Positions 1-9,175 of a stretch of DNA of 34,497 bases are shown here, piece by piece. The stretch is from the NCBI RefSeq assembly GCF_001654985.1, contig NZ_LXEU01000079.1:1-34497 (forward strand), read 5' to 3'. The DNA comes from Kluyvera georgiana ATCC 51603 (GTDB lineage: Bacteria; Pseudomonadota; Gammaproteobacteria; Enterobacterales; Enterobacteriaceae). Below the pieces are notes generated by a model, which ran no database searches, had not been told where the DNA came from, and saw only the letters and a list, made by a program, of their open reading frames with translations. The position numbers and the translations under genes are program-made. The first letter of the stretch is position 1, and each line of letters opens with the position of its first letter.

Positions 1-38
1 TGGGGAGAGGGTTAGGGTGAGGGGGAGCGTGCACCGTG
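1..38. repeat. G-rich intergenic repeat, partial
   Basis: The window opens with GGGGAGAGGGTTAGGGTGAG, one arm of a C/G-rich intergenic repeat common downstream of genes in enterobacteria. Related inverted repeats occur at 2315-2341 and 23982-24003. The other arm, if present, lies before the window. It sits just past the stop of the short-chain dehydrogenase and may help terminate it. Confidence 0.4.
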
Positions 39-830
<792 letters not shown>

Positions 831-882
831 TCACTATAAAAACCCTTACGCGCCCTGCCGAGGGACAGTCGCGGCGCGGCGA

Positions 883-899
883 TGTGACACGTTGTCACA
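883..899. promoter_or_regulatory. Perfect palindrome in divergent promoter region
   Basis: TGTGACA-CGT-TGTCACA is a perfect inverted repeat with 7-base arms. It lies between the divergent dehydrogenase and aminotransferase genes, 84 bases before the aminotransferase start. It resembles a CRP site, but the spacer between TGTGA and TCACA is 7 rather than 6, so a dedicated repressor operator is at least as likely. No regulator gene for it is visible beside it. Confidence 0.45.
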
Positions 900-982
900 G
901 CCGTCGGTCTACACTGGCTCTATCACTTTTTTTTCTGTCGACGACATGATGAATCAACGCCAACGCTATGCGAGGAACGACG

Positions 983-2299
983 ATGACAGAGTTAAACAAT
1001 CAGGCCGTCCGCCAACTGGACAGAGAGTATGTTTTTCATTCCTGGTCAATGCAGGGCAACCTCAACCCGCTGGTGATTGCCGGGGCGAAAGGCTGTGAGC
1101 TGTGGGATTACGACGGCAAAACCTATCTGGATTTCAGCAGCCAGCTGGTAAACGTTAACCTGGGCTATCAGCACCCCCGCGTGCTGGCGGCGATGAAGGA
1201 GCAACTGGAGACGCTGGTGACTATTGCGCCTGCAACCGCCAACCTGGCGCGCGGCGAGGCGGCAAAGCGTATTATTGGCCTCGCGCCGGAAGGGTTTAGC
1301 AAAGTGTTCTTTACCAACGCCGGGGCCGACGCTAACGAGAACGCCATCCGCATGGCGCGCATGTACACCGGTCGCGACAAAGTGCTGTCAGCCTACCGCT
1401 CCTATCACGGCAATACCGGCAGCGCGATTGCCGCTACCGGCGACTGGCGTCGCGTGCCGAACGAATATTCGCGCGGCCACGTTCACTTCTTTAACCCGTA
1501 TCTGTACCGCAGCGAATTTAACGCCACCACTGAGCAGGAAGAGTGCCGTCGCGCGCTGGCCCATCTGCGGCGGATGATCGAGTGCGAAGGCCCATCCTCT
1601 ATCGCGGCCATTTTGCTGGAGTCGATTCCGGGCACGGCGGGCATTCTGGTGCCGCCGGAAGGCTATATGAAAGGTGTCCGCGCGCTGGCGGACGAGTTCA
1701 ACATCATCCTGATTCTTGATGAAGTGATGGCGGGATTTGGCCGCACCGGCAGCTGGTTTGCCTTCGAGCAGGATGGCATCGTGCCGGATCTGATCACTTT
1801 TGCCAAAGGGGTGAACGCCGGATACGTACCAGCAGGCGGGGTGATCATCAGCGATCGGATCGCCCACTACTTTGACGATCGCTTCTTTGCCGGTGGCTTG
1901 ACCTACTCCGGCCACCCGCTGGCGATGGCGGCGATCGTTGCGACGCTGGACGCGATGAAAGACGAAGGGATTGTGGAAAACGCGGCGCTGATCGGCAACG
2001 GTGTGCTGCGCCAGGGGCTGGAAGCACTGGCGGAGCGTTCGCCGCTGGTGGGTGACGTTCGCGGTCGTGGTGTCTTCCAGGCGCTGGAACTGGTCAGCGA
2101 TCGCGTGAAGAAAACGCCGCTGGCGGCGGGGAATATGGCGGAGATTAAGGGCGCGTTAACCGAAGCGGGGCTGCTGAGTTTTGTGGTGGAGAACCGTATT
2201 CACGTGGTGCCGCCGTGTACCATCAACGCTGAACAGGTGAAGAAAGGACTCGGGATTTTACAGGACGTGCTGGGCCGTTTTGCCCATTTAGCGGTGTAG
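983..2299 (+). CDS. Class III PLP-dependent aminotransferase
   Basis: A 438-residue class III (omega) aminotransferase. The N-terminal region has the family pattern WDYDGKTYLDFSSQLVNVNL. The cofactor-ring aspartate is D246 in DEVMAGFGRTG, and the Schiff-base lysine is K275 in FAKGVNAGYVPAGG. The class includes taurine-, beta-alanine- and putrescine-pyruvate aminotransferases; the amine donor cannot be read from the sequence. I chose the ATG at 983 because GAGGA ends six bases before it; the in-frame ATG at 968 has no ribosome binding site. It converges on the AbgT-family transporter gene, so an amino acid or acyl-amino acid substrate is possible. The gene looks intact. Confidence 0.85.
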   Translation: MTELNNQAVRQLDREYVFHSWSMQGNLNPLVIAGAKGCELWDYDGKTYLDFSSQLVNVNLGYQHPRVLAAMKEQLETLVTIAPATANLARGEAAKRIIGLAPEGFSKVFFTNAGADANENAIRMARMYTGRDKVLSAYRSYHGNTGSAIAATGDWRRVPNEYSRGHVHFFNPYLYRSEFNATTEQEECRRALAHLRRMIECEGPSSIAAILLESIPGTAGILVPPEGYMKGVRALADEFNIILILDEVMAGFGRTGSWFAFEQDGIVPDLITFAKGVNAGYVPAGGVIISDRIAHYFDDRFFAGGLTYSGHPLAMAAIVATLDAMKDEGIVENAALIGNGVLRQGLEALAERSPLVGDVRGRGVFQALELVSDRVKKTPLAAGNMAEIKGALTEAGLLSFVVENRIHVVPPCTINAEQVKKGLGILQDVLGRFAHLAV

Positions 2300-2314
2300 A
2301 TCTTGTGGCGTGGG

Positions 2315-2341
2315 TTCCCTCCCCCCATTGGGGAGAGGGAA
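2315..2341. terminator. Inverted repeat between convergent genes
   Basis: TTCCCTCCCCCC-ATT-GGGGAGAGGGAA forms a near-perfect hairpin between the convergent aminotransferase and AbgT-type genes, and probably acts as a two-way transcription stop. There is no clear T-run. The same C/T-rich core recurs at 23982-24003. Confidence 0.5.
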
Positions 2342-2359
2342 CTGCGTTGAAGCTGAACC

Positions 2360-3920
2360 TTAGCTCGGACTCCAGGTATACGGCGCTGCAATACCCAACG
2401 GCAGACCAAGCCCCCACCACAGCAGTAACAGCGCGCTCCAGGCGATGAAGAAGGCGATGGAGTAAGGCATCATCATCGAGACCAGCGTACCTACGCCTGC
2501 ACCTTTCACGTAGCGCTGGCAATAGATCACAATCAGCGGGAAGAAGACCATCAGCGGAGTAATGATGTTGGTGCAGGAGTCACCGATACGGAACGCCGCC
2601 TGAGTCAGCTCCGGCGAAATCCCTACCGCCATCAGCATCGGGACCATAATCGGCGACAGCAGCGCCCATTTTGCCGACGCTGAACCAATCAACAGGTTAA
2701 CCACCGCCGTCAGAACAATCATCCCGATGATGGTTGCCTGCCCCGGCAGCGCAAGTACTTTTAAGCCGTCCGCGCCCACCAGCCACCAGCGTGCCGATGT
2801 TGGAGTCGCTGAATGCTTTGATGAACATGGCGCAGAAGAAGGCCATCACCATGTATGAGCCCATTTTGCTCATCGAGTCATTCATCGCGCCAATGACGTC
2901 TTTGCCGGTTTTAAAGGTGCTGGAGGCAAAGCCGTATACGATGCCCGGCAGGATAAAGATCAGGAAAATCAGCGGCACGATAGATTTCATAATCGGCGCG
3001 CTATACGAGGTCAGCGAGCCGTCGCTCCCGCGCAGCATTGAGCCTTCCGGCCAGGCGGCGGCAGCCAGTGCGGCAAGGCCCAGCAGCATCACCAGCGACG
3101 CGCGGTTAAAGGCGCGGCTTTCCTGCGGCGTGACGTTGGACATATCTTCATCGTGCTTAAAGTCGCCGTCGATGGTCATTTTGCTAACGCGTGGTTCGAC
3201 GATACGCTCGGTGACCCACCAGCCAACCAGCGTGATCACGATAGAAGAGGCGATGCCAAAGATCAGGTTACACAGGGTATTGACGGTGTAGGTACTGTCG
3301 AGCAGTTGGGCTGCGGCCTGAGTAAACCCTTGCAGCAGCGCGTCGTTACCGGTTGGTACCATGTTGGCGGCGAAACCGCCGGAAACGCCGGAGAACGCGG
3401 CGGCAATCCCCACCAGCGGGTGGCGTCCGGCGGACATAAAGATAATTGCCCCCAGCGGGATTACCAGCACATAGCCCGCATCCGCCGCCACGTGGCTGAA
3501 CATGGCGACGAAAATCAGCATTGGCGTCAGCAGTTTTTTCGGCGTCACGCGTAGCATCTTTTTCAGCGCCACGTTGATAAAGCCGGAGCTTTCCGCCACG
3601 CCCACGCCGAGCATGGCGACCAGCACAATCCCCAGCGGCGCGAAGCCGGTGAAGGTGGTGACCATATTGGCCAGCGTGTTGGTCAGCGCCTCGGCGGAGA
3701 GCAGGTTGTTGACCTTGACGGCTTCCTGGGTCATCGGGTTGATGACGTCAAACGTCATCATCGACAGCACTGCCGACAGGCCCATGACCGCCAGTAAAAA
3801 GTAGAAAAAGATCAGCGCCGGTTCCGGCAGACGGTTGCCTGCTTTTTCAATGGCATTGAGAAAGCCGCTCATCAGCCGGCTCTCGCTCACTTCTTTCCGT
3901 GTCCGTGTTTGCGTATTCAT
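2360..3920 (-). pseudogene. AbgT-family transporter, frameshifted
   Basis: The gene encodes an AbgT-family membrane transporter (the E. coli member takes up p-aminobenzoyl-glutamate). The N-terminal part, from the ATG at 3920 (AAGGA five bases upstream), reads to about residue 380 with typical hydrophobic helices and the motif FSHVAADAGYVLVIPLGAI. It then leaves frame after SDSNIGTLVA near 2783. The rest of the family sequence (GADGLKVLALPGQATIIG, then SASAKWALLSPIMVPMLM and the last helices) continues in another frame from about 2779 to the stop at 2360. The two parts together make about 510 residues, the normal length. The minus strand reads GTGGCTGGTGGGCGCGGA where GTGGCGCTGGTGGGC would keep the frame, so a 2-base loss is the simplest explanation. 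Either a real loss-of-function mutation or a sequencing error. Confidence 0.75.
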
Positions 3921-4133
3921 TGGATTCCTTAATTCCCAGCAATTGTTTCATTGCTTATATAAATGTATCAAAGAAATAATAGGGGTAATTGCGCGAGGAA
4001 ACTATATTTTTGTAGGGATTGAAACTGATATGTGACGGATTTATTGATTTTTTATCTTAATAGAAAGGGGAAATCTGGTTGTTGATTCGTTATTTTCGAT
4101 TTCCGGTCATATTTATGACTGGTGGAAGGGAGA
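3921..4133. promoter_or_regulatory. Intergenic region upstream of abgT-like gene
   Basis: This A+T-rich stretch lies between the transporter start and the terminator of the kinase operon, and must hold the transporter promoter on the minus strand. It contains the small palindrome GTCATA-TT-TATGAC at 4106-4119. No gene, tRNA or recognisable RNA is visible. Confidence 0.3.
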
Positions 4134-4161
4134 AGGAGGTGAAGGGGATGCTTCACCTCCT
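4134..4161 (-). terminator. Hairpin at the end of the kinase operon
   Basis: AGGAGGTGAAG (4134-4144) and CTTCACCTCCT (4151-4161) form a perfect 11-bp stem with a 6-base loop, 11 bases past the kinase stop codon. The following minus-strand bases are only moderately T-rich, so termination may be weak or factor-aided. Confidence 0.6.
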
Positions 4162-4172
4162 GGACGGTCGAG

Positions 4173-5684
4173 TCAGAGGGGGGCGGTCTGTAAACGGGTT
4201 AGTTCAACCGCAGACTGCCACTCGTGCCAACGTTTTTGCAAACGGCCGTGACGCGCCATATCGGGCTGGAAGCTCACATGCTCCGGTAAGAACTGGCGCA
4301 GTTCGGCGGTAGGCAGGCCGCGTTGCGCTTTACGCGCCAGCAGGGCAGCCCCCATGGCGGAAAGCTCGGTCACATCGCTGCGCATGACCGGGCAACCGAG
4401 CAGGTCGGCCTGGTACTGCATCAGCCAGTCGTTACGGGTTGGGCCGCCGTCAACCATTAGCGCCGTTAAGGCAAAATCATCGTGCTGGCGCATGGTCATG
4501 ACCACGTCCGCAATCTGATAGGTGATTGACTCCAGCGCCGCTCTGACCAGGTGCGCGCGCTTCACGCCTCGACTCAGGCCGCGAATCATCCCGCGCGCAT
4601 TTTCATCCCACCATGGCGCGCCCAGCCCGGTAAGCGCAGGCACGAAATAGACGCCCAGCGTGGAGTCTACGGAAGCGGGGAGCTGGCTTAGCTGTTGCGC
4701 CAGCTCAGAGGGCGGCAGCAGGTCTAAACCGGTGCTTTCCACCATCCACGCCACCGCATCACCGGTGTGCGGAATATTGCCTTCCAGCCCGTATACCAGC
4801 CGTTCGCCGTCATGCCAGGCAACGGTAGTGGCGAGCGCATCCACGCCAGACTGCGCTGAATTTACCGGCGCCATCACCGACGAGCCTGTTCCGTAGGTGG
4901 CCTTCACGCAGCCCGCGCTGCCTAATCCATGGGCAAAGAGGGCGGCGTGAGAATCGCCGATCATTGCCATTACCGGAATGCCGTCGGGAATGCCTGCGCA
5001 TTTATGGGTGTAGCCAAATAGACCGCTGGAAGGGCGAATTTCCGGCAACGCCTGGCGCGGGATGCCAAATAACGCCAGCATCTCGTCGTCCCAATTGGCG
5101 GTATGCAGGTTAAAGAGCTGGGTGCGGGCGGCATTGGAATAGTCACAGCAAAAAGCGTCGCCGCCGGTCAGATTCCACAGCAGCCAGCTATCGACGGTGC
5201 CCAGACAGATCTCGCCGCTCTCTGCCAGCCCGACGCCGTTAGGCACGGACTCCAGCAGCCAGCGCATTTTGGAGGCAGAGAAAAGCGGCGCGATCGGGAG
5301 ACCGGTTACAGCTTTGATCTGCGCCTCTTTTCCCTGTTGCCGGAGAGACTGGCAGAACCCGGCGGTGCGTGAACACTGCCAGGTAATGGCGGCACCCAAC
5401 GGCCGACCGTTATTGCGGTACCAGCCCACCGCGGTCTCGCGCTGGTTGCTGATCGCCAGCGCCGCCACGTTGTCCGCGCCTACCGTCTCGATAACCTCTG
5501 CAATAACCGCCAGCGATGCGCTTACCAGCAGTTCCGCCGGCTGTTCTACCCAACCCTCGCGCGGCGTGTTGATGCTCAGCGCGCGGGAGCGGGATACCAG
5601 CACTTTGCCGCTGGCGTCCAGCGCCACGGCCTTGGCATTGGTTGTCCCTTCATCGAGGGCAATAATTACCTCTTTACTGGCCAC
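4173..5684 (-). CDS. FGGY-family sugar kinase (candidate apulose kinase)
   Basis: A 503-residue FGGY kinase close in plan to glycerol kinase. The phosphate-binding motif LDEGTTNAKA is near residue 10, SNQRET near residue 80, the catalytic-base motif GDSHAALF has D244, and the C-terminal signature TGLGAPWWDENARGMIRGLS is present. I chose the GTG at 5684 (VASKEVIIALDEG), preceded by GAGG five bases upstream; the open frame runs further, to 5720, but that would overlap the isomerase. It is the last gene of a four-gene operon, 7 bases after the isomerase stop. In the known non-oxidative D-apiose pathway an FGGY-type kinase phosphorylates apulose to apulose 4-phosphate, and the small branched ketose fits a glycerol-kinase-like pocket. 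The family is certain; the substrate is inferred from neighbours. Confidence 0.8.
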   Translation of the reverse strand: MASKEVIIALDEGTTNAKAVALDASGKVLVSRSRALSINTPREGWVEQPAELLVSASLAVIAEVIETVGADNVAALAISNQRETAVGWYRNNGRPLGAAITWQCSRTAGFCQSLRQQGKEAQIKAVTGLPIAPLFSASKMRWLLESVPNGVGLAESGEICLGTVDSWLLWNLTGGDAFCCDYSNAARTQLFNLHTANWDDEMLALFGIPRQALPEIRPSSGLFGYTHKCAGIPDGIPVMAMIGDSHAALFAHGLGSAGCVKATYGTGSSVMAPVNSAQSGVDALATTVAWHDGERLVYGLEGNIPHTGDAVAWMVESTGLDLLPPSELAQQLSQLPASVDSTLGVYFVPALTGLGAPWWDENARGMIRGLSRGVKRAHLVRAALESITYQIADVVMTMRQHDDFALTALMVDGGPTRNDWLMQYQADLLGCPVMRSDVTELSAMGAALLARKAQRGLPTAELRQFLPEHVSFQPDMARHGRLQKRWHEWQSAVELTRLQTAPL

Positions 5685-5691
5685 GGTCGCC

Positions 5692-7110
5692 TCACTGATG
5701 CAGGTAGGTGTTAACCCCAAGATAGCGCGTGAAGGCTTCGTGCAGCACCGCCGCGCTGGCGGAGTGGTTCATCGCCACGTGATGTTCAAAGCCGTTGCGG
5801 CAGATCCACGACAGCAGGTTTTCCAGCTGCGGAACGTGAATCACCGCGCGGCAGCCGACGGTATCCAGCGGATCGTCCACCGAGCGGCCCTCGCCGACGT
5901 AGGCTTTGATTTCACCGGTCAGATCGTCAGTACTTAAGCGGAAATAGGTCAGCTCGCCGCTCTTCATGCGCCCGTGCACCGCGCCGCAGGTGTTCTCTTT
6001 ACCGACGGTGGTGCCGATGATATCGGCGGTGCCCATATGCGGTGACTCCAGGCTGGCGGAGGCAAAGTTGCCGCAGTGGAACAGCACGCATTTATCGCGA
6101 TCTTCGCCGAAGTTGTTGTTCCAGTCGGCGATAGAGGCGGGGCTGAGATTGCTGCTAGCCAGCGCATACATAGAAAGCGCGCCCATCACATCCACTTCGC
6201 AGGCGCTGGGCATCAGTTGCCCAGACATCACGCTCATAATGGAACAGACGTTAATGCCGAGGTTTTCCTGTAATGAGGTCCAGCACTGAATTGCCGTGGT
6301 ATCGATATCATTGGCGATGACCCATTCGCTGATGACCACAAACAGCTTGGCCATGGTCACCAGTTTATCGGCTGGGATGCGGCTGGCATCGGCGTTGTCG
6401 AGCAGCAGACGACGTTTTTCATCAACGCGGATATCGTCATCGCGCAGCTGCTTAATGCGGGTAAAGACTTCGGAGAGATCGAGGGTTTCGACGGCAATAC
6501 CCAGCCTTTCCAGCAGCTTTTCGCTGTAGCGCACGGTGTTAAAGCCCGCCGGACGCGCGCCGATCGCCCCAACGCGTACGCCGCGCATGCTGCTAACGAC
6601 GCGGCAGACCTGCGCAAATCGCTGTAGGTCTTTGGCGAAAATGTCGCCGCTCAGCGCACAGACGTGCTGGGTGGTCAGGGTAAACGGAATGCCGTACTGG
6701 CGCAGGTTGTTGCACAGGGAGATTTTGCCGCAGAAGCTGTCGCGGCGCGTCGCCAGCCCCATTTTATCGAGGTTATCTTCTTCCGCCTGCACCAGTACCG
6801 GCACGTTGAGGCCGGAGAGGCGCAGGGTTTCGGCGACCGCTTTTTCATCGCCAAAGTTAGGCAGGAGTACCACGACACCGTGGATATCATCACGGTGGGC
6901 GCGGAACAGGTCGGCGCAAATCTTGGCATCCTGGCGCGTTTCGACGCCGCCCAGCTCGGTCTGGCTGTCATCCAGCATAATGGTGTTAATGCCCAGGCGA
7001 GCAAACAGCGCGGTGGCCTGCTCGCGGGCTTCGGCGACCAGGTAGCTGGGGAAAAATCCGCGGTTGCCAATAATGACACCCATCGTCAGCGTTTGTGGAA
7101 TTCGGGACAT
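5692..7110 (-). CDS. L-fucose/L-arabinose-isomerase-like sugar isomerase (candidate D-apiose isomerase)
   Basis: A 472-residue protein of the L-fucose isomerase-like group. It has an N-terminal Rossmann-like part (GVVVLLPNFGDEKAVAETL), and the C-terminal half carries the metal-site pattern TTAIQCWTSLQ and ACEVDVMGALSMY, with E305 a likely metal ligand, followed by HCGNFA and CGAVHGRM. I chose the ATG at 7110 because TGGAG ends shortly before it; the frame is open back to 7356, but that would run far into the transketolase gene. It lies between the transketolase subunits and the kinase in one operon. In that setting the expected reaction is aldose to ketose. D-apiose to apulose is my preferred reading because DUF4038 apiosidase-like genes flank the operon. 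L-fucose or another aldose is the alternative. Confidence 0.78.
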   Translation of the reverse strand: MSRIPQTLTMGVIIGNRGFFPSYLVAEAREQATALFARLGINTIMLDDSQTELGGVETRQDAKICADLFRAHRDDIHGVVVLLPNFGDEKAVAETLRLSGLNVPVLVQAEEDNLDKMGLATRRDSFCGKISLCNNLRQYGIPFTLTTQHVCALSGDIFAKDLQRFAQVCRVVSSMRGVRVGAIGARPAGFNTVRYSEKLLERLGIAVETLDLSEVFTRIKQLRDDDIRVDEKRRLLLDNADASRIPADKLVTMAKLFVVISEWVIANDIDTTAIQCWTSLQENLGINVCSIMSVMSGQLMPSACEVDVMGALSMYALASSNLSPASIADWNNNFGEDRDKCVLFHCGNFASASLESPHMGTADIIGTTVGKENTCGAVHGRMKSGELTYFRLSTDDLTGEIKAYVGEGRSVDDPLDTVGCRAVIHVPQLENLLSWICRNGFEHHVAMNHSASAAVLHEAFTRYLGVNTYLHQ

Positions 7111-7141
7111 CGCTAATTCTCCAGTAAGATATTCTTTGTTG

Positions 7142-8095
7142 TTATTGTTTGGCGTGTGTCTGGTACAGGGCGACGGCATGTTTGACGACGCCCGCCGTAT
7201 CAATTTCATGGTAAGCGCGCGTTGCCGCACGGTCGCCGGCAAGGGCATATTTGCCATCGGCAATCCCCAGCCGACGCAGCGGAATGGCGCAGCCTGCTTC
7301 CGCCAGCACTTCCGCCACCAGACTACCGACGCCGCCGTTAATATTGTGTTCTTCAACGCTGACCACCGCCCGGTGCGGCTTCAGGAGTGAGAGGAGCTGC
7401 GCCGTATCACAGGGACGAATAGAAGGTACACTGATAACCGTCGCCTCAATACCTCTTTGCGCCAGCTCGGCGGCAGCGCTCACGATTTCATGCACCGTCG
7501 ACCCCATCGCCACCAGCGCCACATCCTTACCCTGGCGCAGCACGTCAATTTTCCCCGGCGTAAACTGATAGCCTTCGTCATGCAGTTCCGGCAGCGCTTT
7601 ACCGTCGAGGCGGATATAGACCGGCCCGACGTGGTCCAGCGCGTAGTCGATAATCTGTCGGCACTCTTGCGGGCTGGATGGCGCGTAAATCTCAATGTTG
7701 CCAAAGCCGCGCAGCACGGCGATATCGTCGATACTGTGGTGCGTACTGGCCAGCGGGCCATAGCTGGCACCGGAGTTCAGGCCAAACAGTTTAACGTTGG
7801 TGTTGTTGTAGCAAATATCGACCTTAATCTGCTCGTTGGCGCGGGAAATCAGAAACGGTGCGGCGTTACAGGTGACGGCGATTTTGCCGCCCAGCGCCAG
7901 ACCCGCCGCGGCGCCAACCAGCGTCTGTTCGGCAATGCCGACGTTAACCAGTCGCCCGGGAAATTTCTGCATAAACGGGGCAATTTTGGCGGTGGAGGTG
8001 GAATCGGCCACTACCGGTACCAGGTCAACGCCACGATCGACGGCATCGATAAAGGCATTTACCATGACGGTAGCCAGGTGTTCGCTATTACTCAT
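7142..8095 (-). CDS. aptB: Transketolase, C-terminal subunit (apulose-4-phosphate transketolase subunit B-like)
   Basis: A 317-residue half-transketolase with the pyrimidine-binding and C-terminal domains. The cofactor-activating glutamate is E56 in VNVGIAEQTLVGAAAGLA. The C-terminal domain ends with the usual EEHNINGGVGSLVAEV and GIADGKYA regions. It pairs with the upstream gene to form one thiamine-diphosphate enzyme; the two overlap by 8 bases (ATGAGTAA), which suggests coupled translation and a fixed ratio. Split transketolases occur in several sugar pathways, including sulfoquinovose and apiose breakdown. Here the isomerase, the glycerol-kinase-like kinase and the apiosidase-like neighbours favour apulose-4-phosphate transketolase, which moves a two-carbon unit to glyceraldehyde 3-phosphate and yields xylulose 5-phosphate and dihydroxyacetone phosphate. 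The specific name is inference. Confidence 0.75.
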   Translation of the reverse strand: MSNSEHLATVMVNAFIDAVDRGVDLVPVVADSTSTAKIAPFMQKFPGRLVNVGIAEQTLVGAAAGLALGGKIAVTCNAAPFLISRANEQIKVDICYNNTNVKLFGLNSGASYGPLASTHHSIDDIAVLRGFGNIEIYAPSSPQECRQIIDYALDHVGPVYIRLDGKALPELHDEGYQFTPGKIDVLRQGKDVALVAMGSTVHEIVSAAAELAQRGIEATVISVPSIRPCDTAQLLSLLKPHRAVVSVEEHNINGGVGSLVAEVLAEAGCAIPLRRLGIADGKYALAGDRAATRAYHEIDTAGVVKHAVALYQTHAKQ

Positions 8096-8918
8096 CTTTC
8101 AGTTCCTCCAGCGCCAGTTCAATTTCTTCACCTTTTGGTACCCGGTGGTGCCACTCAGATCGTCCCTGGATAAACGAGACGCCCGCGCCTTTAGTGGTTT
8201 TCGCTATCACCACATGCGGTTTTCCGTGCGGCTGCAGCCCTTCCAGAGTGGCGACAACATCAGCCATATCGTTGCCGTTGCATTCGGTCACCTCCATCCC
8301 GAAGGCGCGCCACTTTTCGTCCAGCGGGTCGGTGTTCAGGATCTCTTTCGTCGGCCCAGCTAGCTGAAGGCTATTTTTATCGTTGATGATAAAAAGATTA
8401 TCCAGCTGGTAGTGGGCGGCAACCAGCGCCGCCTCCCAGTTGCTGCCTTCCGCCAGCTCGCCGTCGCCGGTGACCACAAATACCCGGCGTTTGCTGTTAT
8501 CGCGTTTAGCCGCCAGCGCAATACCCACGGCAACGGGCAGGCCGTGACCTAGCGCGCCGGTATTGAGTTCGATCCCCGGCGTTTTGTGACGTACCGGGTG
8601 GCCCGGAAGGTGCGAGTCGGCGTGTTGGTAGGTAGAAAGCCAGGCTTCTGGAATAAACCCGGCTTCTGCCAGAACGCAGTAATAGCCGCCAACCGCATGC
8701 CCCTTAGACTGAATGTAGATATCCCTGTCATCGCTGTCCTTCCGTTCCGGCGAGCAGTTCAGGATGCGAAAATAGAGGGCGGTGAGCAGCTCAACCTGAG
8801 ACAGATCGGCCCCGGTGTGCCCGCCCGCCGGGCTTTCGGCATTCAGCACGATAATGCGACGGCGAATGGCCCGGGCTTTCTTCTCTAACGCTTCTATGGA
8901 GAGCGAAAACGGATTCAT
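8088..8918 (-). CDS. aptA: Transketolase, N-terminal subunit (apulose-4-phosphate transketolase subunit A-like)
   Basis: A 276-residue half-transketolase carrying the thiamine-diphosphate-binding domain. The motif begins with GDGELAEGSNWEAAL and ends with IINDKNSLQ about 30 residues later. GGHTGADLS and LGHGLPVAVGIALAAK are also typical. I chose the ATG at 8918 (MNPFSLSIEAL), with AGAGG six bases upstream; the frame extends to 8996, but that would start inside the leader with its operators. It is the first gene of the transketolase-isomerase-kinase operon. The leader of about 110 bases contains a second operator pair and a candidate terminator. The family is certain; the role in apulose 4-phosphate cleavage is inferred from context. 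Confidence 0.77.
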   Translation of the reverse strand: MNPFSLSIEALEKKARAIRRRIIVLNAESPAGGHTGADLSQVELLTALYFRILNCSPERKDSDDRDIYIQSKGHAVGGYYCVLAEAGFIPEAWLSTYQHADSHLPGHPVRHKTPGIELNTGALGHGLPVAVGIALAAKRDNSKRRVFVVTGDGELAEGSNWEAALVAAHYQLDNLFIINDKNSLQLAGPTKEILNTDPLDEKWRAFGMEVTECNGNDMADVVATLEGLQPHGKPHVVIAKTTKGAGVSFIQGRSEWHHRVPKGEEIELALEELKDE

Positions 8919-8929
8919 AGCATACCTCT

Positions 8930-8961
8930 TGAATGTTAATTCTGATTTGAATAAAAATTCA
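8930..8961. promoter_or_regulatory. Tandem operator pair inside the transketolase leader
   Basis: Two copies of the TGAAT-N4-ATTCA motif: TGAATGTTAATTCT (8930-8943) and TGAATAAAAATTCA (8948-8961), exactly 18 bp apart, the same spacing as in the promoter-proximal pairs. They lie downstream of the presumed promoter and 12 bases before the start codon. They are 104 bp from the upstream pair, so looping or a transcription roadblock is possible. Confidence 0.6.
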
Positions 8962-8970
8962 GCCGGGGCG

Positions 8971-9000
8971 AAAAAAAGGGGCAATATGCCTGTCATTGCC
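8971..9000 (-). terminator. Candidate leader terminator (attenuator) before the transketolase operon
   Basis: On the minus strand GGCAAT (from 9000) and ATTGCC (to 8980) form a 6-bp stem with a 9-base loop, followed by CC and seven T (8977-8971). This is the layout of an intrinsic terminator placed in the 5' leader. The loop contains AGGCA, which could instead pair with TGCCT at 9021-9017, giving a competing structure. The stem is short, so the strength is uncertain. Confidence 0.4.
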
Positions 9001-9016
9001 AGATAGCCGCCAGATA
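8998..9016. repeat. Direct repeat GCCAGATA, 11-bp period
   Basis: GCCAGATA occurs at 8998-9005 and 9009-9016, one helical turn apart, within the transketolase leader next to the candidate terminator. It could be a further protein-binding site or part of the alternative RNA fold. Confidence 0.35.
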
Positions 9017-9033
9017 AGGCATTTTTATCGACC

Positions 9034-9065
9034 TGAATATATATTCACTACTGATTTATTATTCA
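9034..9065 (-). promoter_or_regulatory. Tandem operator and promoter of the transketolase operon
   Basis: The perfect palindrome TGAATATATATTCA (9034-9047) is followed 18 bp further by TGATTTATTATTCA (9052-9065). The identical first element and a near-identical second element occur upstream of the PTS unit and the ABC unit. On the minus strand the pair also contains a weak -35 (ATGAAT), a 17-base spacer and a -10 (TATATA), so the operator overlaps the promoter core. The likely binder is the SorC-family regulator encoded next door. Confidence 0.75.
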
Positions 9066-9126
9066 TGATTGTAAGGTAGGCTCTGAAATGGGGTTTGTCC
9101 ACGACTTCTGTCAGCCGTTTTCTGTA

Positions 9127-9148
9127 AAAAGAGAAAACGATCACATTT
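9127..9148. promoter_or_regulatory. Candidate CRP site
   Basis: AGAGA-N6-TCACA with A-rich and ATTT flanks matches 16 of 22 bases of the CRP consensus, with a perfect right half. It lies in the divergent region and could serve the weak -35 transketolase promoter, the regulator promoter, or both. Confidence 0.4.
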
Positions 9149-9175
9149 GAGATCTGAGCGGAATGCAGGGCGCGC

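Noticed and set aside
5197-5937. 246-residue plus-strand frame across the kinase-isomerase junction
   Set aside because: It overlaps two well-supported genes on the other strand and has no ribosome site or family features.
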